From: Phlyctochytrium arcticum
Taxonomy: Eukaryota; Chytridiomycota; Chytridiomycetes; Chytridiales; Chytridiaceae
NCBI GenBank assembly: GCA_025602905.1
Contig: JAHLKI010000022.1
Span: 124,001-188,000, forward strand
Direction: 5' to 3'
Length of the DNA: 64,000 bases
Below the pieces are notes generated by a model. That model was not told where the DNA came from. It saw only the letters and a program-made list of their open reading frames with translations, and did not search any database. Positions 19,183 through 28,620 of this stretch are shown piece by piece. Both the position numbers and the translations under genes were made by a program. Every line of letters starts with the position of its first letter. The stretch's first letter is position 1.

Positions 19183-19394
19183 ATTGCGCAGCACGCGATG
19201 CAGGGAAAAAATGGGAGGTCAAGTCACACATCCTCATTCAAAAAAGAAAGAATGCCCAGTGCGGGGTCCGAACCCGCATCTTGAGGGTGGGTTGTGTGTA
19301 CACTGGCTTCCGTATGGTACGTAGCCATACGGAATAAGCACGGGTACACGTATCGATAAGTGTCCTCACGCTCTACCCATTGAGCTAACCGGTC
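19183..19394 (-). repeat. tRNA-derived SINE-like unit 1
   Basis: The tRNA-like head on the minus strand spans 19394 to 19253: ACCGGTTAGCTCAATGGGTA then GAGCGTGAGGACAC (A box), an 80-odd-base insertion at the anticodon loop, then CCTCAAGATGCGGGTTCGG (B box) and ACTGGGC. A 50-70-bp body with CTTGACCTC follows, ending GTGCTGCGCAAT at 19194-19183. The same arrangement recurs twice nearby. Confidence 0.6.
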
Positions 19395-20306
19395 TTGTTC
19401 ATGAGACACGCGTTTTTGGGTTGAAGGGCCTGCTACGTGGATATTCCCATCATAAACCGTACGTGTATGAATCATGGTGAGAATCGTTGTCCAATTATCA
19501 TGTCAAGTGGTAAACCTCAAGTTGCCAAAACGTACAAAGTGCCTACAGTATACGATGTTTTATGCTGATCGATAGTATGCACATACAAAATTGTAAATTA
19601 CCGCGGGTTCAACGCCAATGTCTTGCCCCATATACGTACAAGAAGCTTGCTGGACCTGCGCAGCAGGTACTCGTTGCCACTCGGCCCCTCCAGGTGCGAC
19701 AAGATACATCCGAACCCGTTTGATGGGAAGGTTTGACACCGGATCCCGTTCGGCAGTAAATATTCGGACAGTGACAACTCCTCCGGTTGTGAAAAGACCG
19801 TGGGGGAGCGTAAAAATACGATTCAACGCTTGCTCAGAGGTTGTCACAAGATTTCTGCCGCGCATGTCGAAATTTCCCTCTGTACATCAATTGTCTGCCA
19901 GATTGTCTGCTGTGCCAAATGAGATGTAGTTGACAGTCGTAGTGTGGTCGGGTGTGCCTAGTGCACCAAGTTCGGCCAAAAAGCGTCGAACGTTTGGATT
20001 ACGGGCCATACTATGAATGTTCTGCTCTGAAAGAACGTTTTCTGTTATAGATATTCGGAGGATTGCAACGGTTATGCAGGCTGTTCGTAGTGGTGAAAAC
20101 CGTAAAGTATTACAAAGGGAGTTGGGGGAGACCTCAATACTTTTACGTGTACATGAGTGTTCGTTCTCTCCACAAAAACCCCGCGATACGACCGTGTGGC
20201 ACAGTCCATTTTCATTGGTCATTGATGGCAACTTGACAGCTGTCAAATAGTTCGCTGGTGGCCTTCCAAGTTTTTCCGTAACTGATCTGAATCAATCGAC
20301 TTTACG
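19395..20306. other. Mostly non-coding; one unrecognised minus ORF; flank of F-box copy B
   Basis: 19560-19865 (-) is a 101-codon frame from ATG (MRGRNLVTTSEQALNRIF, then VVTVRIFTAERDPVSNLPIK) of beta-rich look, no family recognised. A second minus frame at about 19887-20010 might precede it. 20180-20306 is the promoter flank shared with copy A. Confidence 0.35.
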
Positions 20307-21210
20307 ATGGCCAGCTCTATACCACCGATTGAATTTACGGCGAAAATTGCGGGTCAGATCGACGACGTTAATACTTTGCTTGCGTTGAGCTCCGTATCCC
20401 ATGTTTGGCGTCCAGTTGCCCAATCTCGTCTGTACCGCTCGATTTACTTTCCGGAATCTCGGCGGATGGACTGCCGAATTCAGATGCTATTAAAAACGCT
20501 CGAAAGGAAACCACACCTGGCAAGTTTCGTTTGAGAGCTGAAGGTTCAAAAGTGGGGCTGGTATGGGTCAACCAATGATCACATTGTTTATGCGGAAATA
20601 GCCAGGTTAGCAAGTCTGTGTCCCAATCTGTAGGTTTACTGGCTGTTGATTTGATAACTTGAGTTGACCCCTTTGACCCAATCCTTTCAGCACGAGGCTG
20701 GATTTTGAATTATGTCTCCCAATGCAGGTCCATGATTTGCTGGGTATTGTGGAGAAGTGTGGATCACTAGAAGAACTGTCTATAGACCGTTGCCACGCAA
20801 TCACAGGCAAGGCCCTCGTCAAGGTCTTGCCCTTTCTGCAAAACCTGCGAAAGCTCGATGTTACCGAACTCTCCACGGTTGACGATGATTGTTTGCGTGG
20901 CATCGCCAAAATGTGCCCCCTACTGGAAGATTTGGTCGTGCGGGGTACAAGCATTACGAAATCCGGAGTATCCTTCATCATGGAGCATGCCATCAACTTG
21001 ACCTCGCTCAATCTGTCGCAATGTTACAAAATTAAAGATTCGGAGCTGAGAGCTATCTTGAAGGGGAAGCCACCGCATCTCACAATTATCGCCAGTGACC
21101 GTCATAACATTTGCGGGAATGTTGACAACAGTGGGTCAGCAGACTCCGGCCCTGAACCTACGGATGTTGATAACAACGTGGATGGCGATACTTTCGACGA
21201 TTTGTCATGA
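20307..21210 (+). pseudogene. F-box/LRR protein, copy B, one in-frame nonsense codon
   Basis: F-box proteins bind Skp1 and present substrates to an SCF ubiquitin ligase; the LRRs choose the substrate. Start ATG MASSIPPIEFTAKIAGQIDD, F-box VNTLLALSSVSHVWRPVAQS, then TGA at 20532-20534 where copy D has CAG (FVQELK). The frame continues (ELKVQKWGWYG...ASLCPN) to the conserved phase-2 intron (AATCT, donor GTAGGT about 20632, acceptor TTTCAG about 20690), then LRRs: LGIVEKCGSLEELSIDRCHA, LPFLQNLRKLDV, CPLLEDLVVRGT, INLTSLNLSQC. An acidic tail ends at 21210. Apart from the TGA it looks intact, so it is either a young pseudogene or depends on readthrough. Confidence 0.7.
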
Positions 21211-21348
21211 GAGTGGTAAAGTATCTATGCCCCTTGGCCAGGTTGCCCAGCAAGCATTTGTTTGAGATAATTTGGGTGCATAGGGCAGATAATTAGAACT
21301 TAAGTGTATGGACATAAATGAGTGTGGTGGCCATAAAACAGCGAATTG

Positions 21349-21360
21349 GTGCTGCGCAAT
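21349..21360 (+). repeat. Solo SINE tail GTGCTGCGCAAT
   Basis: Exact copy of the 12-base tail shared by the three SINE-like units, without a tRNA-like head. It lies 115 bp upstream of unit 2. Confidence 0.4.
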
Positions 21361-21475
21361 TTGAAACGATGTCAGCACAGAGTGGGGGTGTATACGGTTG
21401 ATGTGTATATGGCTATTATTGTTTCTGTTCCTCTATACCAATACATAAAGCGAAAACCGTCCAACACTTTAAAAC

Positions 21476-21688
21476 GTCCAGTTAGCTCAATAGGTAGTGC
21501 GTGAGGACACGCAGATGTATGCTTCCCATGGGCATCCCAATTGGAGGCTGTTTTACATATAATCTCATGCGGGTTCGGACCCGCATCGGACACTATTTCC
21601 TTTTGATTCGTTTGCATATTACAGAGAATTGCTGATGTGTAACTTGACCTGAACTTGAGAACTTGACCTCCGATTAGTGCTGCGCAAT
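21476..21688 (+). repeat. tRNA-derived SINE-like unit 2
   Basis: Head 21476-21592: GTCCAGTTAGCTCAATAGGT then AGTGCGTGAGGACAC (A box), an insertion, and CTCATGCGGGTTCGGACCC (B box). The body contains two AACTTGACCT copies; the tail GTGCTGCGCAAT is at 21677-21688. Length 213 bp versus 212 bp for unit 1. Too degenerate at the acceptor stem for a working tRNA. Confidence 0.6.
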
Positions 21689-22253
21689 GTTCCAAAAGAC
21701 CATTTAGTGACATGCAGGTCAAAAGCGTGTTTAATAAGTCTCAGAGCAGCCAGAATGCAGCGTCTCCCCCACCATTGATTATTTTCCTTTGGTCTTTCTG
21801 TATGCTTCTCTACTGACCGTGTCAGACTTGGTACGTATATCCTGTCCGACTCTCTCTACGCTGAAATGTACAAAGTTTGTACACTAATGGAATTGATCGA
21901 AACTACGTCTCATTTCCTTGCCATTGCTGCTGCTGCTGCTTCTATGGTAACAATCATTATTTTTGTCCTTACACATACTTGGTTTTTTCATCTACTTCTC
22001 TGAAATGTTCATCCGACAAAGAGTTGCTCCGGGAACCGGCTTTTGTCTCATATTTGACCCAAAGTCAAACTTATAGCCCCAAAAATACCGGAAACACATT
22101 TGCAATTCTGCTTAGGATATATGTGAAGATAGATATTGGAATCCAACTCCTTTTGTTCATGGAATGTTCCAATAAAATCTGTTTCTGAGTAGTGGTGTTT
22201 TCTATTTTATCATACCCACTACGCTCATATATGTGCATTCCTAATTATCTGTA
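21689..22253. other. No recognisable gene
   Basis: AT-rich intergenic sequence with short ORFs only, including a CTG-repeat-like CTGCTGCTGCTG near 21925. Confidence 0.4.
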
Positions 22254-22573
22254 TTATTTACTGCTAAACGTCGCAATCGTCGATATCAGCATCCGAATTG
22301 TCATCGCTGTCAGCATCCCCGTAAATGTCCAGCCGTCGCAGGTGATAATTGTGAGATTCGGCGGCTTCTCCGTCATGATAGCTCCCATCTCCGCCATTTT
22401 AATTTTATTGCATTGCGACAGATTCAGGTACGTCAAGTAGATAGAAAGCTCCATGATAGAAGATACTCCGATTTGCGAAACGGTTGTGGTCCGCAAGGCA
22501 AAAAATCTTCCAATAGTGGGCACAATTTGACGATCTCACAAAAACAGTCATTCAAGACCTTGAGGATCTGGGC
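22254..22573 (-). pseudogene. F-box/LRR fragment (copy C), C-terminal LRRs only
   Basis: The minus frame holds SQIGVSSIMELSIYLTYLNL, SQCNKIKMAEMGAIMTEKPP and NLTII, matching the last LRRs and tail of copies B and D. Upstream, GGTCTTGAATGACTGTTTTT extends the match to 22573, where it stops abruptly at the solo motif ATTGCGCAGCAC (22574-22585). Everything N-terminal is absent, so it is a truncated duplicate. Confidence 0.6.
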
Positions 22574-22994
22574 ATTGCGCAGCACCCAATGCAATGAAGG
22601 TCTAGTTCACACATCTCTCATCAATGCAACAATGACAAAAAAGAATTTTTAGTTGCCCCGGCGCATCTTGAAATTGAGGCTTCCAAATATTCAGAGGCTA
22701 AGCACCACTATTTTGTTCTCACACTCTGCCATTTGGGCGATTTGGAAAGTTGGGCGGTTCTCGAGTCATATATGGGTATGGAGCAAGGGAGAAATAATAT
22801 CCACAAACACATCAACTTACGTCCCGACATCACTCTACTATGGCATCGTTGAGGAAGAACGATGAGCTATGAAAAAAAAGAGGGTTCACTGGCGGACTGA
22901 ATTGATTTGCAAAGTGTGAGCTGTGTTCAAATCGGTTGGTGGGAATTTATGTGGTTGATTTAGCGTTGATTCCATTTGCCTAGGGTGAGGGGGA

Positions 22995-23162
22995 ATTGCG
23001 CAGCACCAATGCATGGGGTCAAGGCACAATATCCCCATCCAAAAAGAAAAAATCCTGCCCGGTGCGGGGCCCGAACCCGCATCTTGAGGTTGAGGAGAAA
23101 CAGCTTCCGAGTATCAGAGGCCAACCATAAATATGTCCTCACGCTCTGCCAATTAACCGGGC
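22995..23162 (-). repeat. tRNA-derived SINE-like unit 3
   Basis: The best-preserved head (23162 to 23056): acceptor stem GCCCGGT / ACCGGGC pairs over 7 bp, anticodon stem TGAGG / CCTCA over 5 bp, T stem GCGGG / CCCGC over 5 bp with loop TTCGGGC. The D arm has lost about five bases and the anticodon loop carries a long insert. After the head come TTTTTTCTTTTT (Pol III stop-like), CCTTGACCCC and the tail GTGCTGCGCAAT (23006-22995). Unit length 168 bp. Confidence 0.65.
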
Positions 23163-23892
23163 GTTCTTGAACAGAGAGACGGTTTTGAGTAGAAATACCT
23201 TCTTTGTTTAAGACGTGGATACACCCAATAAACCTTATACATCTTGGTGGAATCGTGTCCAATCATCGTATCAAGTGTAGAAATCTCATGCGTCACCTAA
23301 TCAAGATGTCCTGAGTGCTTATAATCTCTAGGTGCAGGGGTCTCTCCTTTTTCCAGACAGCCACCTTATTTTGCCTTCAATGATCTCCACTGTGCCTATA
23401 GACTGTAGATGTATTTCAGTATGTTGGTTGACACTATCCCGTCCGATTCTTATTTTGAATGTTTTGAAGACCAAGTGCCCGTCTGCGGTACACTAATTTA
23501 TTTGTTCAATAACTCCGTCTCATCTTCATCTTGCCGCTGCTGCGAACGTACAACTTTCATGATCTTTTTATCCTTACACTTGTCACTCTTACTTGCCTCG
23601 TTCTTCTTTCTTGAGAAGCGCCAGTAACGTGTACTTGTCTAAATCTGAAATAAATTATTCAAAAAAATGGACGTCAAACTCCAAGTTTCTTTTTATGGAA
23701 GAGTGTAATGCACAAAGTTTTCGAATGGTGCTGTACAATCATGGCTACCACACCCCTTTAAATACATGCTCTATCTGCACTATTTACACTATATATGCCA
23801 ATCAAATGCTTGCTGGTCAAGGAACACTGACACATGACCACATTCATGGCAAGTGGTTATTCCAACCCTCGTCCTGGTCATCTTCCGAATAT
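23163..23892. other. No recognisable gene
   Basis: Intergenic sequence with short ORFs; nothing with a known motif. Confidence 0.4.
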
Positions 23893-24721
23893 TCAACCGT
23901 CCCGCGCCAGAACGTACCAGAGCGTGCTTTTACAGATGGCAATTGTGAGATGGCGCGGCTTCTCCTTCATTATAGCTTCCATTTCCGAGAGACGAGTTCT
24001 ATAAGATAGTGGCAGATTCAGCGACTTCAAGTTGGTAGCAAGCTCCATGATAGAAGATAACCCAGTTCGCGTGACGCTTGTAAACCACAAGCTTAAATCT
24101 TCCAGTAGTGGGCACATTTGGGAGATCTCACAAAAACACTTATCATCAAGGTTGTCGACTGAAACATCGAGCTTTCGCAGATTTTTCAGAAAGGGCAAAA
24201 CCTTGACGAAGCCGTTGCTGGTGATTCCGAGGCAACATGCTATAGACAGTTCTTTCACAGACCTACAGTTTTCCAGGATGCCCATCAAATCCTGGTCTTC
24301 AATTATGAAACTTGACAAATCCAGCCTCGTACTATAAGAATTGTGTCAAGTCAAGTTGTCAAATGAAGAGCTGGCGAACTTACACATTGGGACATAGACT
24401 CGCCAGGCTGCCCATTTCCGCATAAAAATCTGCATTATAGGCGGGGTGATTCTGGGGGTGATTGCTGCCGTGCCCTCTGACCTTCAGCTCCTGAACGAAA
24501 CCTCCCAATTGTGGGTTCTTTTTTAGCGTTCTTAATAGCAGCTGAATCTGAGAGCGAAACCCAAGAGACGCCCGAAAAGCGATTGAACGGTACCGCATTG
24601 ATTGGGTAACTTGGTGCCAAGCCAGGGATACGGAGCTTAGATCACGCAAAGTTTTGACGTCGTCAATCTCGCCCGCAATTACTGCCATAGTCTCAATCGG
24701 TAGTCTTGAGCCAGCCATCAT
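23893..24721 (-). CDS. F-box/LRR protein, copy D (intact)
   Basis: Probable SCF ubiquitin-ligase adaptor of 258 residues in two exons: 24384-24721 and 23893-24331, intron 24332-24383 (GTAAGT...TTATAG) joining in phase at SLCPN/V-TRLDLSS. The F-box near the N-terminus is PIETMAVIAGEIDDVKTLRD then LSSVSLAWHQVTQS. LRR repeats follow: LMGILENCRSVKELSIACCL, KVLPFLKNLRKLDVS, CPLLEDLSLWFTSV, ATNLKSLNLPLS. The only fully open member among five local copies, with no premature stop. Its neighbours are SINE-like repeats and relics, so expression is not assured. Confidence 0.75.
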
Positions 24722-26565
24722 AAAGTTGATTGATTCAGATTCAGATCAGGTACAGAAAGACTTGGAATGTAGCAAGTTGATCCTCAAGGTACTTTCGGGC
24801 ACTCCCGGGAAATGTCAGTTATGCACTTCCGGCGGATTCCGATCCGGCAATCAAGCATTTGCTTTGGTTTGAGTCTTTGACCCAGCTTTGACCTTCAAAA
24901 TATTTGACCTGAAGGACCTTGAAAGCAGTGAACTGTTTTGCCACCAAAAGTCGAAGCACCAATCCCCCAAATAGACCCATGCCGCCTCGACTCTCGCGTT
25001 ATTTGAATCGTAGCTTTTGGCGCCTACAATCCAAGTTCCTCATACCCGATACGGTATCTCGGAAGATGGTCTTTTTATGCAGTTCCACTCGGACTACCAT
25101 CTGTAATGTATATGCGCTTCCGCGATTCTGGGCTTTGCTATGCGGGATAAGAGTCCGGCTCCCCTACCCATTCCTGCATACATAACACAGGACGAGCGCG
25201 CAGAATCCTCACAAGTTCCGGAAAGAGATCCACTGATGAAAATCAAATGCCATCTGGAGTTTCGCTGCCGTATATAAGGCGGGGTGCACAGGTGGCCGTC
25301 AAGATCCCGGTCAAGATCCTGGTTGAGATCTGGGTTGAGATCGGACAAATCTGACGCGTTCTTGCTTGTCGTCGACCTTGGCATCACGATGCACGATTTT
25401 TTTTAACAAAGTTGATCCCAAATGCTGGACCTACGAAAAGTTTCATCACGATACCAACGACTTGACAGAGCCCCGTGCGGTGTATATACAGGGACTGCGA
25501 CATATGGCACGAATGGGCAACCGACGCCAGAAAGCACGGGCGGCAGTACTACTGGCAAAAGACGTATGTTTCACTACTTTCTTGTCGTTCTCCACTCTTT
25601 GCACCAGCAGTAGGTTTACCGAACGTAAAGCATTGTGCTGCACAATGCTTGGCTTCTTGACCCGCGCTCTGAACGTGTACGGGTCCCTGGGGTACAGTCA
25701 TAGTTATGATCCTATCTCAACGGCCGCCAGTTCTCTTCTTTGTCATAGAGGGCACTTCAACAGCACCGGTCAAAGGGGCGCAAAATCGATCAAAGAGGAC
25801 TAAGGCTCCTACCATGCTGAGCTACATCTAGTCACTCGAATAGCAAGGTAGCGGGCAGATCACTCCGGTCCTTCGAATGGTCGTGAACCTATATCGGCAG
25901 GCCCCTGCTTGCGTTATGAATGTGGGGCAAGCCCGGGCAAGCTTCTGGTGCACAGAGGCGCTACCGTACATACTGAGAGTATTTATTTTCTAGGAAGATT
26001 TTCTAGGAAGAGATGACAAAGATCCTGGTCAAGATTCGTCTAGCCGGCATGCAAGACAACTCTGGTTTTGCGCTGGTCACTCTCTTCCTACACGAAATAG
26101 GACGGCAGAGCACAGTCGAAATCATACAGATCAGAAAACAACGCCTTTTGAAGTTTCTGAGGTAGGTGCTTACTGTAAATGGACGAAGGCAACATTCAGC
26201 CGAAGTTGGGACTGCGAAGCTAGGCATGGTGCCCGCAGAAGCCCCCGAGGTCCTCGAGCGCTCTGGTGTGTTACCGTCGATGCCCCGTTGGTTACTACAC
26301 CAACGCCGCTGAAGCCGCCACACTGTCAAGGAGCCGACCAAGGCCCGTTTCGCCCCCACCTGTCGTACGCTACTTGGTCGACGGGTATGGGGTTTCCTCG
26401 GTTCAGATCCAGAAATCGAGCCGATAGGAAACCTATTGACCCCTGGCGCCCGGTATCGCAAGATCCGCCCGCTATGCTCTCGTTGGCAATATTAACAAGT
26501 AGTGGTGTTTCGGGTCCTACTTTTGGCTGTCTAATGACTTGTTCGCTCACATCTGTCTACGACAG
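24722..26565. other. Long stretch without a recognised gene
   Basis: Contains a 23-bp near-tail palindrome (25628-25650, arms AAGCATTGTGC / GCACAATGCTT) and repeated GTCAAGATCC/GTTGAGATC near 25295-25345. 25400-25570 (+) has an open stretch reading NKVDPKCWTYEKFHHDTN with no known family. I see no gene I can support. Confidence 0.35.
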
Positions 26566-27262
26566 ATGAAAGATACGCCAATGACAACTTTTATCAATAC
26601 CAAGTGCAATTTTCGAACGCAAAACAACGCCGCTGGGGATGTTACTATCAACTCAACCATTGCGCCCCCAAGTAGCAAGAGAAAACGAGAATTAGATGCC
26701 GAGCGTGTTTCCAAACGGGTAGGGTTTTTTTGCGCAAAGCTGAATGTTGTCCAAACACTCAAATGCTATTCAGCTATACCAATCGGCTGAAAGTGCCCGA
26801 GACAACACGTTGAAGGCCAACGGGATATTCTTGCAAACATTTCCGGCGACCTTTGAAGCACGATATCCCATACTATCCAATGCAGTGGAACCCTCAGAAC
26901 ATTCCGCAACACCCGAGCTGTGTCTCATTCAAGCACTCAGAGGAATTCCTGCCGAAGTGGTCTTTGAAGCTGTATGTCTTCTGGGCCCGGGTGGAACAAT
27001 TGCCGTTTTCGATAAGTTGAAAATAAAGGCGTGCGTTGATGAACAATCATGTCTTATACTGCATTTCCTGCGGAGAAGGTATGCACATGATTTCCATATT
27101 AAATGATGTATGCAGGTTCTAGGTACTCATTTCCTTTACAGTCGGTCAAAATGGGAGAAGTTAAGATCGATTATTGGCAGTCTGTCCGAAAGAACATTGG
27201 ACCGCGAGATCTGGTCGCCGATGTATGATCTGATTGAGTCGCCCGACCTCCTCTTGAAGTAG
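26566..27262 (+). CDS. Unrecognised three-exon protein, 192 aa
   Basis: Exons 26566-26718, 26774-27078 and 27142-27262 join in phase across GT-AG introns of 55 and 63 bp and end in TAG (193 codons with stop). The N-terminus is [14 protein letters not shown], Thr/Asn-rich with a basic [16 protein letters not shown] that could be a nuclear signal. The middle is helical ([20 protein letters not shown]) and there is a second helical part ([20 protein letters not shown]). I know no family. Phase agreement over three exons argues that it is real; the TAG may instead be part of a donor (AAG TA/GTAAGT), joining it to the ORF at 27534. Confidence 0.4.
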
Positions 27263-27299
27263 TAAGTCTTTTTTAATTGAAAATATAGAATTTTTTGGA

Positions 27300-27515
27300 A
27301 GTCATTGACGAATCTGTCTAGTGGGGAAGTGTCCTCTAACGCACACCTCACCAGTGGCCGCATGCTGCAGTCCATGATGTCCTGTAGCATACGATCAACG
27401 CACTCAAATGCATGCCGATGTTGCATCGGTGCTTCATCCCAAATGATGAGGTCTGCTCTCCTCATCAGCTCAGCTTCGGGACTCTGTTTCTTGATTCTTG
27501 AGGTCGACCCATCGG
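27300..27515 (-). pseudogene. PIF1-type (Helitron) helicase fragment
   Basis: The minus strand reads [20 protein letters not shown] then [20 protein letters not shown] and LQDIM: the Walker B region (IIWDEAPM) and following helix of Helitron PIF1-like helicases. About 70 codons only; no Walker A or Rep part in the window. It lies between two plus-strand ORFs, consistent with a captured or decayed Helitron scrap. Confidence 0.7.
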
Positions 27516-27533
27516 TGAGCGCTCCTTGATTGG

Positions 27534-28196
27534 ATGATGGTTTGTGATTTCGTCAATGAGCCTGGCACCGAGTTGCACATTGGAGAGTCGATGGGGACCG
27601 CAACTGCCCGTTCACTGGATTCGAAACTCCGCAAGTCTTTCCGCAGCGCGCGGGATGCGGCGGTGGATCTTTTTGAAAGGACCGGGCGACCACTGCCAGT
27701 TATCCTCGGACTCTTCTTCCAAAAGTTTGCCATCATTGCCGAAGTGTCCATTCTGGCAAACTCCGATTTGGCCGTGGCGAGATTCGTGGCCCAGATTTCC
27801 AATCCGCTTATGGCGGCGACCGAGAGCGCATTACTCTCGCAACTCTTGGATGCAGCAAGTGCCATGTTTCACATTGGGGTAGGCCGCTGCATACTTGTCT
27901 CAATGTTTGCTCGTAAATTGACAATTGTATTTAAGGACCAAGTTGAGGACGTTCGTTCCATCCTGGACGTTTCCACCCACCTCCAGAGGTTATATCTGCA
28001 GCGTACCATCTGTCCCACAACTCCCAGCAGCAAACGAAAGATCATGCACCAAGCGAACAAATCACCCTTAATCAAACTCCCTAGTCGCAATAGATTCCAA
28101 AAGGAAGCATCCCGGAACGATGTCAACTTGCCCAAGCCGAAAGGCGGCCTTATAAGTAACATCGCCAAGTTGTGGCGAAACTGGACTCACCGCTGA
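27534..28196 (+). CDS. Unrecognised 220-aa protein
   Basis: Open from ATG ([20 protein letters not shown]) to TGA. Predominantly helical with hydrophobic segments ([39 protein letters not shown]) and a basic end ([20 protein letters not shown], then LWRNWTHR). No family recognised. It may be the downstream part of the gene at 26566-27262, separated by the helicase scrap. Confidence that the ORF is expressed is low. Confidence 0.35.
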   Translation: MMVCDFVNEPGTELHIGESMGTATARSLDSKLRKSFRSARDAAVDLFERTGRPLPVILGLFFQKFAIIAEVSILANSDLAVARFVAQISNPLMAATESALLSQLLDAASAMFHIGVGRCILVSMFARKLTIVFKDQVEDVRSILDVSTHLQRLYLQRTICPTTPSSKRKIMHQANKSPLIKLPSRNRFQKEASRNDVNLPKPKGGLISNIAKLWRNWTHR

Positions 28197-28620
28197 ATGT
28201 TACTTTATTTTTCTTTTCTCCTCTGGACTTTTTTCCTTTCACTTCTTTTTTTCCTTTTACTTTCCTTCTTCTGCCGGACATTTTAATATGCGTTCTCCGT
28301 TTAATACCTTCCTTCCCTTCCCTTATTTCACCTGTACTTTTTTCTTGTCATATTTCTTCTACAATATAGCATTCTTTTTTCGTTTCTTTCCTCAAAATTC
28401 ACTTCTTCCAATGAACTTGTGTTGTCGTTGAACTTCTGGACATCTGCGATTGACGAGGCAAAATAATGGCAGATAATGAAGTCTGCTAACTCTTAGTAAG
28501 TACAGTAGTTGGACATGTTAACAGATCTATGCATTCGGGGCAACACAGATACACACAAAAATGTAGGGCAATCGTTACAAAAGGAGAAGAATAGATGTAA
28601 TGCTTGGAAGACAGTTTGCT
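28197..28620. other. Intergenic; pyrimidine-rich
   Basis: T/C-rich sequence (28205-28400), then 3' flank of the Gbp2-like gene. No gene seen. Confidence 0.5.

Noticed and set aside
23056..23162. Functional tRNA gene
   Set aside because: Acceptor, anticodon and T stems pair, but the D arm is truncated, position 33 is not T and the anticodon loop holds a long unpaired insert. It is one of three similar units with a shared tail, so a SINE head is more likely.
26003..26569. Overlapping ORFs on both strands
   Set aside because: No motif, similar open length in several frames, no start context; base composition alone explains them.
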